A stretch of DNA of 64,000 bases from positions 496,001 to 560,000 of the forward strand of contig NZ_CP108101.1 of assembly GCF_036195325.1 (NCBI RefSeq). Reading direction: 5' to 3'. Made by a program: the position numbers and the translations under genes. The notes below the pieces were generated by a model. That model searched no databases, was not told where the DNA came from, and saw only the letters and a program-made list of their open reading frames with translations. Positions 47,449-57,019 of the stretch are shown here, one piece after another. The stretch's first letter is position 1. Every line of letters starts with the position of its first letter. The DNA comes from Streptomyces sp. NBC_00234 (GTDB lineage: Bacteria; Actinomycetota; Actinomycetes; Streptomycetales; Streptomycetaceae).

Positions 47449-48489
47449 TCAGCCGTTGGGGAGGATCACGGCGCGACCGTTGATCTGGCCGGCGTGGAGC
47501 CGCTCGTAGGCGAGCGGCGCCTCGTCGATCGAGTACGTCTCGACGTGGACGTCGACGGCCCCGGCGTGGGCGAGGTCGAGGACTTCGGCGAGCTCCTTGC
47601 GCGAGCCCCAGTACGGCGCGGTGACGGTCGCTCCGTACGGCAGCACACCGAAGCCGACCGGGAGGGTGCCGCCACCGATGCCGACGATGGTGACGTCGCC
47701 GTCGACGCGGGCGACCGCTCCGGCCGTCTTCACGGTGGGCGGCGCGCCGACGAAGTCGAGGACGACGTGCGCCCCGTTCCCACCGGTCATTTCGAGCACC
47801 TTGGCGGCGGCGTGCTCGTCGGACAGGACGGCCTCGTGGGCTCCCACAGTCCTGGCCAGGGCGAGCTTCTCGTCGCTGACGTCGAGCGCGATGACCCGCG
47901 CCGAGGTCATGGCGCGGAGGAGCTGGATCGCGACGTGGCCGAGGCCGCCCGTGCCGATGACGACCGCCGTGGCACCGGGCACCAGCTTGGGCATCGAGCG
48001 CTGGATCGCGTGGTACGGGGTCAGGCCGGCGTCGGTGAGCGGCACCGTCTTCACCGGGTCGAGGTCGCCGATCGGCACCAGGTGGCGCGGGTTGTCGACG
48101 ATCATGTACTCGGCCATGGCACCGGGGGCGCCGAGGCCGGGCGGGACGATGCCGAGCTCCTTGGCGCGCAGGCAGTAGTTCTCCTTGCCCTCGGCGCAGT
48201 TGACGCACATACCGCAGCCCCAGGGACCGTAGACGGCCACCGAGTCGCCGACCGAGAATCCGCTCACTCCGTCGCCGAGGGCGGCGACGGTGCCGACTCC
48301 CTCGTGCCCCAGGGTGAGGGGCAGCGGGAAGGGGAGCTGTTCGGCGGGCCAGCTCATCACGGCGATGTCGGAGTGACACACCCCGGCGGCGGTGACCTTC
48401 AGCAGGACCTGCCCCGGGCCCACCTCGGGGTCGGGCACGGTGACGACCTCGGGAGCGGCACCGACGGTGCGGTACTGAACGGCTTTCAT
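47449..48489 (-). CDS. Zinc-dependent NAD(P) alcohol dehydrogenase (copy 4)
   Basis: Identical to the first copy; the terminator stem follows at 47396-47425. Confidence 0.92.
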   Translation of the reverse strand: MKAVQYRTVGAAPEVVTVPDPEVGPGQVLLKVTAAGVCHSDIAVMSWPAEQLPFPLPLTLGHEGVGTVAALGDGVSGFSVGDSVAVYGPWGCGMCVNCAEGKENYCLRAKELGIVPPGLGAPGAMAEYMIVDNPRHLVPIGDLDPVKTVPLTDAGLTPYHAIQRSMPKLVPGATAVVIGTGGLGHVAIQLLRAMTSARVIALDVSDEKLALARTVGAHEAVLSDEHAAAKVLEMTGGNGAHVVLDFVGAPPTVKTAGAVARVDGDVTIVGIGGGTLPVGFGVLPYGATVTAPYWGSRKELAEVLDLAHAGAVDVHVETYSIDEAPLAYERLHAGQINGRAVILPNG

Positions 48490-48557
48490 GGGGTTCTCCT
48501 CAGTCTTTCCTTTTACTCATTGCTCGCCCCCCGGCCCCCGTTCGCCACTCGGGGCGG

Positions 48558-49334
48558 TCATGCGGCGGAGTAGCCGCCGTCCACGAGGTGGTAGCTGCCG
48601 TGGATGAACGACGCGCGGTCGGAGAGCAGGAAGGCGGCGAGTTCGGCCACTTCCTCGGCCGTGCCGAGCCGTCCGGCCGGGTGCAGCGAGATGAGGTGCT
48701 CGCGGGCCGGTCCCTCGGTGTTGCGCAGCAGCGGGGTGTCGATGAAGCCGGGGCCGACCGCGTTGATCCGGACGTTCTGGGCGGCGTATTCGAGGGCCGC
48801 CGACTTGGTGAGGCCGACGACGCCGTGCTTGGCGGCGACGTAGGCAGGCGATCCCGCGAAGCCGTTGGTGCCGAGGATCGACGCCATGTTGACGATGGCG
48901 CCGCCGCCCGCGGCGACGATCGCGGGGAGCTCGTAGCGCAGCGAGTGGAAGACACCGCTGAGGTTGGTCGCGACGACCCGGTTCCAGTCCTCGATCGCGT
49001 ACTCGCCGGTGGGGGCGGACGGGCCGCCGATGCCCGCGTTGTTCACGGCGAGGTGCAGGGCGCCGAACGTCTCGACGGCGAAGCGCACACCGGCTTCGAC
49101 GGAGGCGGGGTCGGTCACGTCCATGGCGACGGCCGCGGCCTTGGCGCCGGCGGCTTCCAGTTCCGCAGCTGCCTTACGGGCGCTTTCCTCGTCGTAGTCG
49201 GCGATGACCACGGCCGCGCCGCCGGCGGCCAGTCGCCCGGCCAGCGCGAGGCCGATGCCGGAGGCGCCACCGGTGACGAGGGCCGTGCGGCCCGCGAACT
49301 CGGCTTCGGCGACGGTGGGGGTGTCGGTGCTCAT
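48558..49334 (-). CDS. Short-chain dehydrogenase/reductase (copy 4)
   Basis: Identical to the SDR at 33276-34052. Confidence 0.93.
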   Translation of the reverse strand: MSTDTPTVAEAEFAGRTALVTGGASGIGLALAGRLAAGGAAVVIADYDEESARKAAAELEAAGAKAAAVAMDVTDPASVEAGVRFAVETFGALHLAVNNAGIGGPSAPTGEYAIEDWNRVVATNLSGVFHSLRYELPAIVAAGGGAIVNMASILGTNGFAGSPAYVAAKHGVVGLTKSAALEYAAQNVRINAVGPGFIDTPLLRNTEGPAREHLISLHPAGRLGTAEEVAELAAFLLSDRASFIHGSYHLVDGGYSAA

Positions 49335-50005
49335 GAGATGTCGTTTCCTTCCGTGGTGCTGTGGTGCTGCTCCGCCCCGGCCGGCTGCCTCGTGAGCAGA
49401 TCGCCGGCGAGGGCGTCGAATGCCTGGACGACCAGGACGGGCAGATCGGCGGGAGCGCCGCCGCGCACCCAGGCGGCCTGGGCGGCGAGGAGCGCTCCCG
49501 CCCCGGCCGCGACCGTGACGGCGGGACGGATGTCCTGCCGAGGGTCGACGCCCATCCGGTCGGCGATGATGGCGACCGACTCCTCCTGGGCGTCCACCCG
49601 GATGTGGTGGAACGCCGCGTAGAGGGTCGGCTCCTCCTCGGCCACGACCAGCAGGTCGAAGATCCGGGGACGGCGGTGCCAGGGTTCGGCGGTGGTGTCG
49701 CCGAGCCAGTCGAGGACCGCGCGCCGGTAGGCGGTGAGCGGGGGTTCCTCGGCGGGTCGGGCTCGCAGGGCGTCGTTGATCCGGCCCCCGTCGCCTCGCA
49801 GCGAGTCGAGGACGGCGACTTCCTTGCTCGCGAAGTACCGGCTGAAGGTGCGCCGGTCGACGTCCGCGCGTTCCGCGATCTCCTCGACCGTCACGTTCTT
49901 CAGGCCCCGGTCGAGTACGAGCTCGAAAGCTGCCTGCGCCAGCGTGTCCCGGGTCCGGCGAGCCTTGCGGCTGCGCCTCTCCGGGGCCTTCCGTTCCGCG
50001 TTCAT
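49331..50005 (-). CDS. TetR-family regulator (copy 4)
   Basis: Identical to the regulator at 34049-34723; probable operator at 50027-50060. Confidence 0.9.
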   Translation of the reverse strand: MNAERKAPERRSRKARRTRDTLAQAAFELVLDRGLKNVTVEEIAERADVDRRTFSRYFASKEVAVLDSLRGDGGRINDALRARPAEEPPLTAYRRAVLDWLGDTTAEPWHRRPRIFDLLVVAEEEPTLYAAFHHIRVDAQEESVAIIADRMGVDPRQDIRPAVTVAAGAGALLAAQAAWVRGGAPADLPVLVVQAFDALAGDLLTRQPAGAEQHHSTTEGNDIS

Positions 50006-50348
50006 ATGTGCACCGTACACCCAAAAATGTCCCGACGCGACAGAAGTCTCGTCGGGACATCCCGAGGTGCGACACGAGCCCTCCGCCCGGATCGAACCGG
50101 AGGCCACGAGCGCGATCCGCGACGGAAGCACCTCGGCGCCGCCGCACCCTGACGCACGCCAGGCCACTGACCTGCGCATTCACGAGCACATCGCCACAGT
50201 GGCGCCATCGACGACGCAAGCGGCGCCACATATGGCAACGCAGTGGTGCCATTCATGTGCCATGATGGCACCACTGGCAGCGCACCACTCGGCCACGCAG
50301 GCCGAAGGGTGCGCGATTCGCGGAGTGAGCCATCAAAGGGGTCGGGTC

Positions 50349-50870
50349 ATGGAGACAACACAGAGCCAGGAGCAGGCGGCCCCGGGCGCCATCACCGCCT
50401 TCGCCCGCTTCGTGCTCTGCGGCGGCGGGGTGGGGCTCGCCTCCAGCTTCGCCGTGGTGGCCCTCGCCTCCTGGATTCCCTGGGTCCTGGCCAACGCCCT
50501 GATCACCGTGGTCTCCACGCTCCTGGCCACCGAGCTGCACGCCCGCTTCACCTTCGGCGCGGGCGGACGCGCGACCTGGCGCCAGCACACGCAGTCGGCC
50601 GGGTCCGCGGCAGCTGCCTACGCGGTGACCTGCGTGGCGATGTTCGTCCTGCAGCACCTGGTGGCAGGGCCCGGTGCGGTGCTGGAGCAGGTCGTCTACC
50701 TGTCCGCCTCCGCGCTCGCCGGAATCGCCCGGTTCGCGGTGCTGCGCCTCGTCGTCTTCGCGCGGAACCACGCGCAGGGCGCTGCCACCCGCACCACCCC
50801 GCCCGTGCCCACGACGGTGGCCCGCACCTCGGCCCCGGCCGAGGCCGCGGCGCTCTGCCGCGCCGCCTGA
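50349..50870 (+). CDS. GtrA-like small membrane protein (copy 4)
   Basis: Identical to the protein at 35067-35588; palindrome upstream at 50242-50275. Confidence 0.75.
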   Translation: METTQSQEQAAPGAITAFARFVLCGGGVGLASSFAVVALASWIPWVLANALITVVSTLLATELHARFTFGAGGRATWRQHTQSAGSAAAAYAVTCVAMFVLQHLVAGPGAVLEQVVYLSASALAGIARFAVLRLVVFARNHAQGAATRTTPPVPTTVARTSAPAEAAALCRAA

Positions 50871-50905
50871 CCGGCTCCGGACCTTCTCGGGGCCGGGCCC
50901 ACGGC

Positions 50906-52126
50906 CTAGGGAGTGTCCGCGGTCAGCAGCCCGTTCGCACGCGGCAGTTCGGGCTGCCGCGTGCGGTGCACGGTCGCCCCACGGAGGGCGAGCACCGCTA
51001 TGTCGTCGCGGCGGACCCCGCCGGTGAACGCTTCGAGGTCGGTGCGGAGCGCGTCCAGGACCTCGCGGGGGCCCCAGCGCACCCAGCGGTCCAGACGTTC
51101 GTCCAGCGGGTAGAAGGCGCCCGACGCGTCGCGCGCCTCGGTGACGCCGTCCGTGCACACCAGCAGGGTGGCGCCGGACGGAAAGTCGAACCACTCGGCG
51201 GTCCGTACCTCGGGGCTGAGTTCCGCCATGCCGAGCGGCACGGAGGTCCGCCGGAGCCGGACGACGCGGGCCTCCCCGTCGTGGAGCATCCGCGGCGCGA
51301 TGTGACCGCAGTTGACGGCCTCCACCCGGCCGTCGGAGTCGAAGCCGAGGATCAGGGCCGTCACGAAGCGTTCGGTCTCACCGGCCTGGGCGGAGGTGGC
51401 GTTGTGCCGGACGACCGCGTCCTCCAGTGCGTCGGCGACCCCGGTGAGCGCCGGCTCGCGGAAGGCGGCTTCGCGGAAGGCGCCGAGGGCGGCGAGGCCC
51501 GCTCCCATCGCGGCCAGGCCCTTGCCCTGCACATCGCCGATGATGACCCGGGTGCCGTGCGGCGACTCGACGACCTCGTAGATGTCTCCGCCGACGAGAC
51601 GATCCTCCTCGATGGGCTCGTAGAGTCCATGGGCGAAGACCTGGTCGGTCAGGACGGGCAGCGGGCGCAGGATCTGCCGCTGGAGCGCTCCGGCGGCGGT
51701 CCGCAGCCTCGCGAGCTCGACGGCGTGGCGGATGCGCATGGCGCAGGACCCCACACCGAGGCCGCAGGCGAGCACGGAGAATCCGATGCTGAGCGCAAGA
51801 GCCCAGAAGGTGTCGCCGATCAGGAGACGGGAGACGACGATGACAGCCGTGACCCAGAGGGCGACCGACACGGTCTGACGGACCGTGCAGAAGACCGAGG
51901 CGAGTGCGGGGGCGACCACCAGCAGCGGAATGACCTGGAGGTCGGCGCCTATGAGGTAGTCGAGGACCACGACGAGGACGGTGAACACGGCCACGACGCC
52001 GGTCAGCGCGCGGTTCCCGATGCGGGACGCACCGGCTGCCGCCTCCCTCGCGTCCAGTTCCGCCGGCCGGGGCACGCGTCCTGTCGTACGACGCCTGATT
52101 CCCGTGGTCACTCGCACCTCTCCCAT
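50906..52126 (-). CDS. Membrane SpoIIE-type PP2C serine phosphatase (copy 4, native upstream region)
   Basis: Identical protein to the other copies, but the only one that keeps its original 5' flank (52154 onward). If the phosphatase had its own promoter, that promoter survives only here. Confidence 0.92.
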   Translation of the reverse strand: MGEVRVTTGIRRRTTGRVPRPAELDAREAAAGASRIGNRALTGVVAVFTVLVVVLDYLIGADLQVIPLLVVAPALASVFCTVRQTVSVALWVTAVIVVSRLLIGDTFWALALSIGFSVLACGLGVGSCAMRIRHAVELARLRTAAGALQRQILRPLPVLTDQVFAHGLYEPIEEDRLVGGDIYEVVESPHGTRVIIGDVQGKGLAAMGAGLAALGAFREAAFREPALTGVADALEDAVVRHNATSAQAGETERFVTALILGFDSDGRVEAVNCGHIAPRMLHDGEARVVRLRRTSVPLGMAELSPEVRTAEWFDFPSGATLLVCTDGVTEARDASGAFYPLDERLDRWVRWGPREVLDALRTDLEAFTGGVRRDDIAVLALRGATVHRTRQPELPRANGLLTADTP

Positions 52127-52242
52127 CTCCTGTCGTCCACTCCGTTTCCACTCTTCCTTCCAGTGGACCGGGGGGCGGGACGCCTCGTCATGGGCCTAAG
52201 GGCCCTCGGGGCCGGGCAAAGGTCCCGGGGCACGCCGCAGCG

Positions 52243-52276
52243 GGACCTTCGGCCCGTGGTTCCGGGCCGAAGGTCC
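52243..52276 (-). terminator. Strong hairpin terminator after GNAT gene
   Basis: GGACCTTCGGCCC (52243-52255) pairs perfectly with GGGCCGAAGGTCC (52264-52276), a 13-bp stem with an 8-nt loop, 20 bp beyond the GNAT stop on the minus strand. It would insulate the phosphatase from the oxidoreductase/GNAT operon. Confidence 0.75.
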
Positions 52277-52296
52277 TGTGCCGCGGGTCACTTCGT

Positions 52297-53073
52297 TCAG
52301 CGCCGGGCGGCCGTGCGGGTTCCGTCCTCCCGCCCGAGGGCGGGCAGGGTGTGCGGTACGAGCGCCGAGAGGAACGCCGTCCGGCGGCGCAGTCCGAAGC
52401 CGAGCGACTCGTAGAGCCGGATCGCGTTGGTGTTGGACGCCGCGGCGTGCAGGAACGGCGTCTCGCCGCGCTCCCTGATGCCGTGGGCGACCGCACGCAC
52501 GAGGCGGCCTGCGAGTCCCTGCCCGCGCACGGACTCGTCGGTGCAGACGCCACTGATCTCGGTCCAGCCCGGCGGGTGCAGCCGCTCCCCCGCCATCGCG
52601 ACCAGCACCCCGGAGCGGCGGATGCCGAGGTAGGTGCCGAGCTCGACGGTGCGTCGGGTGAACGGGCCGGGCCGGGTGCGCTCGACCAGTTCGAGCATCT
52701 CGGACACGTCGGCGGGGCCGAGCGGCACGGCCTCCGGATCGGGGGCCGCGGACACGGTTTCGTCGACGAGCTGGACCCCCTCCGCGTGGAAGACGATCTG
52801 CCAGTCGGCGGGGGGCGGCTCCCGGAAGGCGGTGAGCGTCACGGAGGAGCCGGGTCCGGCGAGCGCGGCGACATCGGCCCAGTCCCGGGCGTCCGGGTCG
52901 TCGGGCAGGGCCAGCCACGGGGTGACGTCGGGCGGGTAGCGCAGGATGCGGCCACGCCGCTCGGCGAAGCGGGCGTGGGGACCGGTCAGCGAGGACCGGG
53001 CGGGGTTGTCCAGCGGGTGACCGGCCGGCCCTCCGGGCCGGGCCCCTCCCGCGAGGGCGTCCGCGGAACTCAT
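52297..53073 (-). CDS. GNAT-family N-acetyltransferase
   Basis: 258-aa acetyltransferase with the GNAT core in the C-terminal half. The acetyl-CoA loop is ISGVCTDESVRGQGLAGRLV (motif A, R/QxxGxG/A), followed by HAAASNTNAIRLYESLGFGL (motif B). This FR47-like arrangement with a ~120-residue N-terminal domain is common in Streptomyces; the substrate is unknown. ATG at 53073 overlaps the stop of the upstream oxidoreductase by four bases, so the two are translationally coupled. Confidence 0.87.
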   Translation of the reverse strand: MSSADALAGGARPGGPAGHPLDNPARSSLTGPHARFAERRGRILRYPPDVTPWLALPDDPDARDWADVAALAGPGSSVTLTAFREPPPADWQIVFHAEGVQLVDETVSAAPDPEAVPLGPADVSEMLELVERTRPGPFTRRTVELGTYLGIRRSGVLVAMAGERLHPPGWTEISGVCTDESVRGQGLAGRLVRAVAHGIRERGETPFLHAAASNTNAIRLYESLGFGLRRRTAFLSALVPHTLPALGREDGTRTAARR

Positions 53074-53990
53074 GGAGCCACCTCGATCACGATCTTGCCG
53101 CGTGCGTGTCCGCTCTCCACCGTACGCAGAGCCTGACCCGCTTCGGCGAACGGGAAGGTCTGCGTCACATGGGCGTGGAGGACGCCCTCGACGACGAGCC
53201 GGGCCACCTCGTCGAGCACGGCGGCGTTCCGGGCCCGGCGTACGGCCGCTCCGCCGAGCTCGACCACCAGCTGCTTGCCTCCGGCGCTGATCAGCTTCGC
53301 GCGGTCCCGGACCAGACCGGCCGCGACGGTCAGATCGTCGCCGCCGGCCAGGTCGTAGACCGCGTCGACGCCCTCGGGGGCGGCGGCCCGGATGCGCTCC
53401 GCGACGCCCGGGCCGTACGGCACGTGGACGGCTCCGAGCGACTCGACGAGGTCCTTCTTCGCGGCGCTCGCGGTGCCGACGACCCGGACGCCGAGGTGGT
53501 GGGCGAGCTGTACGGCGGCGACCCCCACGCCGCCGCCCGCCCCGGTGATCAGGAGGGTCGATCCGGGGGCCGGGTCGAGCTGACGCACCCCGTCGTAGGC
53601 GGTGGCCGCGGCGACCGACAGGGCCGCCGCGTCCGTGAACGACAGCGCGTCCGGCTTGTGGGCGGTGACGGCGACGGGCATCAGGGTGTACTCGGCGTAT
53701 CCGCCGGTCAGCGGGCAGCCGAAGACCGCCTGCCCGGGGGCGAACCCTTCCACGCCCGGCCCGGTCGCCACCACGATTCCGGACGCCTCGCTGCCGAGGA
53801 CGGCGGGCAGGACGGCGGGGGCGCTGCCCGGCCGCGTGTACCCGTCGCGCAGCTTCCAGTCGACGGGGTTGACGCCGGCCGCCCTGACGGCGACGAGCAG
53901 TTCGCCGGGGCCCGGCTCCGGCACGGGCAGATCGGCGAAGGCTTCCGCCTCGGGTCCGCCGTGCCGGGTGAATACGTACGCCTTGGCCAT
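53070..53990 (-). CDS. Zinc-free NADP quinone oxidoreductase (MDR family)
   Basis: 306-aa medium-chain reductase of the quinone-oxidoreductase type. VRAAGVNPVDWKLRDGY and LGSEASGIVVATG mark the catalytic domain, and LLITGAGGGVGVAAVQLAHH is the NADP-binding AxxGxxG motif. No zinc-binding cysteines are present. The product reduces a quinone or enone with NADPH. ATG at 53990 has GAGGGA upstream. First gene of a two-gene operon with the GNAT gene. Confidence 0.9.
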   Translation of the reverse strand: MAKAYVFTRHGGPEAEAFADLPVPEPGPGELLVAVRAAGVNPVDWKLRDGYTRPGSAPAVLPAVLGSEASGIVVATGPGVEGFAPGQAVFGCPLTGGYAEYTLMPVAVTAHKPDALSFTDAAALSVAAATAYDGVRQLDPAPGSTLLITGAGGGVGVAAVQLAHHLGVRVVGTASAAKKDLVESLGAVHVPYGPGVAERIRAAAPEGVDAVYDLAGGDDLTVAAGLVRDRAKLISAGGKQLVVELGGAAVRRARNAAVLDEVARLVVEGVLHAHVTQTFPFAEAGQALRTVESGHARGKIVIEVAP

Positions 53991-54685
53991 GAGTTCCCTC
54001 GCTCCGGTTCGTCTCGTCGGCTGCCCGGCGGGGCGGCCGGCGGCCCGGCAGCCGCAGGGCGACACCAGCGGCAAGTCCGTTCGCCGTGCACGTATTCCCG
54101 GGGCGGCGGACTGTTCATGCGCACGCAACGGTTGGCGCGGACGGGGGCCCGGTGCGTGCGGCGCTGGCCGAAAACCTCAGCCGACGGGTCCGGACCGGGC
54201 TGGAGCCTTGGGTGAGGTGCCCCTGGTGGCGGACTACGTCCCGTACCTCCTGGGGGCCGGGGACTCCGCCCGCTTCTCGGGGCCGAGCAGCCACCACCAC
54301 GCCGCTGACGACTCCCCCGCCGTCACGCACACCGTCGTCACCCACCCCCGCAACTGCCCCTCCCGCCCTGCCTCGCACGCCCCGCCGGGGGCCGGACATC
54401 GAAATCAACTCAAAGAGCGTGGAATACCGGCCGGTCGGGCTCCACGCACTCGCCGTCTGTGGCACTCTGGAGCCGACCGCCCCACCGGGCTCCCCCGTAC
54501 CGGTGGGGCGGTTCTGTGGTCTCCCGGCCAAGCGCGGCCCCTACTACGGCACTTCGCAGCCGGTAGCAGCGATTACCGGCCAAAGAGCGCGCATCCCCGG
54601 ATCACCTCCCTCCGTTACGCATGACCGCTGCGGTCGGGGGCAGACGGATAGACCTCATGGCCAACAACCAGGGGAGCGTGACGAG
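53991..54685. other. Divergent intergenic region with hairpin
   Basis: About 700 bp between the oxidoreductase and the sigma factor gene. Frames on both strands lack recognisable products. It should contain both promoters and a long sigma-factor leader. The one clear structure is the stem-loop at 54477-54511. Confidence 0.45.
54477..54511 (+). promoter_or_regulatory. Perfect 12-bp stem-loop upstream of sigma factor gene
   Basis: CCGCCCCACCGG and CCGGTGGGGCGG with an 11-nt loop, followed by TTCTGTGG. Could terminate an upstream transcript or be part of the sigma-factor mRNA leader. 174 bp before the sigma factor start. Confidence 0.5.
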
Positions 54686-55558
54686 ATGACGGCGCAGACT
54701 GCGCGGGCCGCCGATGCGCGAGCGACCGGGGCCACGGACGAGCTGCCGTGGATCGAGGATGCCGGGAAGATCGCTCCGAAGGACGCACGCGAACTGTCGA
54801 GGCTCTTCTTCGATCGCCTGCAGGTTCTCGAAGAGGGCACCGCCGAGCACCAGTACGCGCGCAACACCCTCATAGAGATGAACCTGTCCCTGGTCCGCTT
54901 CGCCGCGGGCCGGTTCCGCAACCGCGGCAGCGGCGACATGGAGGACATCGTCCAGGTGGGGACGATCGGCCTGATCAAGGCCATCGACCGCTTCGACCTG
55001 TCCCGCGAGGTCGAGTTCACGTCGTTCGCCGTCCCGTACATCGCCGGAGAGATCAAGCGCTTCTTCCGCGACACCAGCTGGGCCGTCCATGTGCCCCGGC
55101 GCCTGCAGGAGTTGCGGGTGGACCTCGCCAAGTCGAAGGAGTCCCTGTCGGGCGACCTCGACCGCGAACCCACGGTCCATGAGCTCGCCGAGCATCTGGG
55201 GATCGAGGAGGACGAGGTCACCGAGGGCATCGTCGCCGCCAACGGCTACACCGCGGGGTCCCTGGACATGCCGACCGACACGTCGGAGTCGTGGAAGCTC
55301 AGCGCGGGCGGGCGCACCTTCGCCGATGTGCTGGGCGAGCCGGACCCGGCCATGGAGAGCGTCGAGAACCTCCATGCCCTCGCGCCGCTGCTCTGCGAGC
55401 TCGACGAGCGCGAGCGCCGCATCATCGACATGCGTTTCGGCCAGGAGATGACGCAGGCGCAGATCGGTGAGGCGCTCGGCATCTCCCAGATGCATGTCTC
55501 CCGGCTGCTCAGCCGCATGCTGGGCAGGCTCCGCAGCGGAATGCTCACCGAGGACTGA
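54686..55558 (+). CDS. SigB/SigF-family RNA polymerase sigma factor
   Basis: 290-aa alternative sigma factor. Region 2: RNTLIEMNLSLVRFAAGRFR, DIVQVGTIGLIKAIDRFDLS, EFTSFAVPYIAGEIKRFFRD (binding to core polymerase and -10). Region 3 follows (EPTVHELAEHLGIEEDEVTE). Region 4 ends the protein (ERRIIDMRFGQEMTQAQIGE, LGISQMHVSRLLSRML). This layout is the stress/differentiation SigB/F/G group of Streptomyces, usually controlled by anti-sigma factors and SpoIIE-type phosphatases. No anti-sigma gene lies adjacent. ATG at 54686 follows GGGGAG by nine bases. Confidence 0.93.
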   Translation: MTAQTARAADARATGATDELPWIEDAGKIAPKDARELSRLFFDRLQVLEEGTAEHQYARNTLIEMNLSLVRFAAGRFRNRGSGDMEDIVQVGTIGLIKAIDRFDLSREVEFTSFAVPYIAGEIKRFFRDTSWAVHVPRRLQELRVDLAKSKESLSGDLDREPTVHELAEHLGIEEDEVTEGIVAANGYTAGSLDMPTDTSESWKLSAGGRTFADVLGEPDPAMESVENLHALAPLLCELDERERRIIDMRFGQEMTQAQIGEALGISQMHVSRLLSRMLGRLRSGMLTED

Positions 55559-55719
55559 GCGCCTCCGGGCAACGGGACGTCATCTGTTGCGGCAGCATGT
55601 CAATCGTGTGGCCAAATCCCTATGGAGTGACGGGAGTTATTCATAGCGAACGGTGAGGTGGGCAGTCTTGTACCGCCCGGCACCTGACTGTCCCGCTTCC
55701 GTCTCCCCCTGGAGTGCTC

Positions 55720-56976
55720 ATGAGTTCCGTACCGCCGTCCGAAGCCGCCTACGACCGGATACGGCTGCGGCAGTGGACCCGTGGCCGTGCCAGATCCGCC
55801 GGGGTCGGCCGGCGCGATCTGCTGAAGCTCGTGGCGGCTGCCTCGGCGGCGGGGTCGCTGGCCTCGGTGGCCTCGCCCGCCCACGCGGCGGGTTCGCTTC
55901 CGGGCGTGGTGAAGCCGCTGCCGCCCGAGCTGTTCACCCTGCGCGGCACGAACGCCGAGACGAACTTCGCGGCGCTGCGTGACACGGGTCTGCTCACGCC
56001 CGCCGACCGGTTCTTCGTCCGCAACCACACCGCGACCCCCCGGATCGACGCCGCCGACTGGCGCCTGAAGGTCTGGGGCGACGGGCTGACCGGCGGGCCG
56101 GTGGAGTTCTCGTACGCGGATCTGCTCGCCCTTCCCTCCGTCAGCCGTACGGCGTTCGTCGAGTGCGCCGGCAATGCCCGCAGTTTCTACGCCTCGCAGC
56201 AGAACCAGCCGGTCACCGGCACCGCGTGGACCCTCGGGGCGATCGGCACGGCACGCTGGCGCGGGGTCCGGCTCGCGGACGTGCTGCACCGCGCGGGCAT
56301 CGGCCGCGACGCCGTCGACGTCCTGCCCCGCGGGCTGGACGGCGAGGTCGTCAGTGACGGCATCCAACTGGGCCGGGTGCGCAGGCCGTTGCCGGTGGCG
56401 AAGGCGCTGGACGACGTGCTGCTGGCCTACGAGATGAACGGGGAGCCGCTGCCGCCCGACCACGGCTTCCCGGTCCGGCTGATCGTGCCCTCGTGGGTGG
56501 GCATCGCGAGCATCAAGTGGGTCGGCGACATCGAGGTCAGCGCCCAGCCGCTGCTGTCCCCGTGGAACACGACCCTGTACCGGCTGTTCGGCCCCGCGCA
56601 TCCGCCGGAGGGCAGCGCTCCGCTGAGCCGGCAGACCCTGAAGAGCGCGTTCGAACTCGCGCAGGGGGCCACGTTCACCGCGCACCGGCACCAGGTGCTG
56701 ACGGGCCGCTCCTGGTCGGGCGGCGCACCGGTGCGCTCGGTGGAGGTCAGTACGGACGGTGGTACGCGGTGGCACCGGGCGCGGCTTCGGGACGAGCCCC
56801 GGCAGGGCAGCTGGGTCCGCTGGTCGGCCGACTGGGTTCCCGCCGAGCCGGGGCCCGCCGTGCTGCTTGCGCGAGCGACGGACCGCTCGGGCCGCAGCCA
56901 GCCGGAGGTCTCGGTCCACAACACCCAGGGCTATCTCTTCGACGCGGTCGTGCGCCATCCGGTGACCGTCGTCTGA
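55720..56976 (+). CDS. Tat-exported sulfite oxidase-like molybdopterin oxidoreductase
   Basis: 418-aa molybdoenzyme of the sulfite oxidase superfamily. The Tat signal has twin Arg31-Arg32 (VGRRDLLKLVAAASAAGSLA) and a cleavage site near AHA-AGS, so the folded protein is exported. The cofactor thiolate is Cys149 in VECAGNARSF. The C-terminal Mo-co dimerisation domain includes VRLIVPSWVGIASIKWVGDI and VEVSTDGGTRW. No heme domain is present. ATG at 55720 has GGAG five bases upstream; an in-frame GTG at 55714 is not needed. The physiological substrate is unknown. Confidence 0.9.
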   Translation: MSSVPPSEAAYDRIRLRQWTRGRARSAGVGRRDLLKLVAAASAAGSLASVASPAHAAGSLPGVVKPLPPELFTLRGTNAETNFAALRDTGLLTPADRFFVRNHTATPRIDAADWRLKVWGDGLTGGPVEFSYADLLALPSVSRTAFVECAGNARSFYASQQNQPVTGTAWTLGAIGTARWRGVRLADVLHRAGIGRDAVDVLPRGLDGEVVSDGIQLGRVRRPLPVAKALDDVLLAYEMNGEPLPPDHGFPVRLIVPSWVGIASIKWVGDIEVSAQPLLSPWNTTLYRLFGPAHPPEGSAPLSRQTLKSAFELAQGATFTAHRHQVLTGRSWSGGAPVRSVEVSTDGGTRWHRARLRDEPRQGSWVRWSADWVPAEPGPAVLLARATDRSGRSQPEVSVHNTQGYLFDAVVRHPVTVV

Positions 56977-57019
56977 GAGCCGCCCGTGCCGGTGCTCCGC
57001 AGTACGCGGGACGCGTCCA

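Larger units (their letters stand above)
47060..52153. repeat. Tandem 5,094-bp repeat, copy 4
   Basis: Last unit. Its right edge (CCACTC ending at 52153) continues into unique sequence starting TTCCTTCCAG, which is the native flank of the phosphatase gene. Confidence 0.97.

Noticed and set aside
31778..52153. Composite transposon, integrative element or prophage as cause of the tandem array
   Set aside because: No transposase, integrase, terminal inverted repeat or target duplication at the unit ends; the endpoints fall inside a DUF6191 gene and just upstream of a phosphatase gene.
31778..52153. CRISPR or other small-repeat system
   Set aside because: The repeat is a 5-kb multigene unit; no short spaced repeats found anywhere in the window.
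54115..54531. Minus-strand frame of 138 codons upstream of the sigma factor gene
   Set aside because: Crosses the 12-bp stem-loop, has no family or start signal, and composition is low-complexity Gly/Arg.
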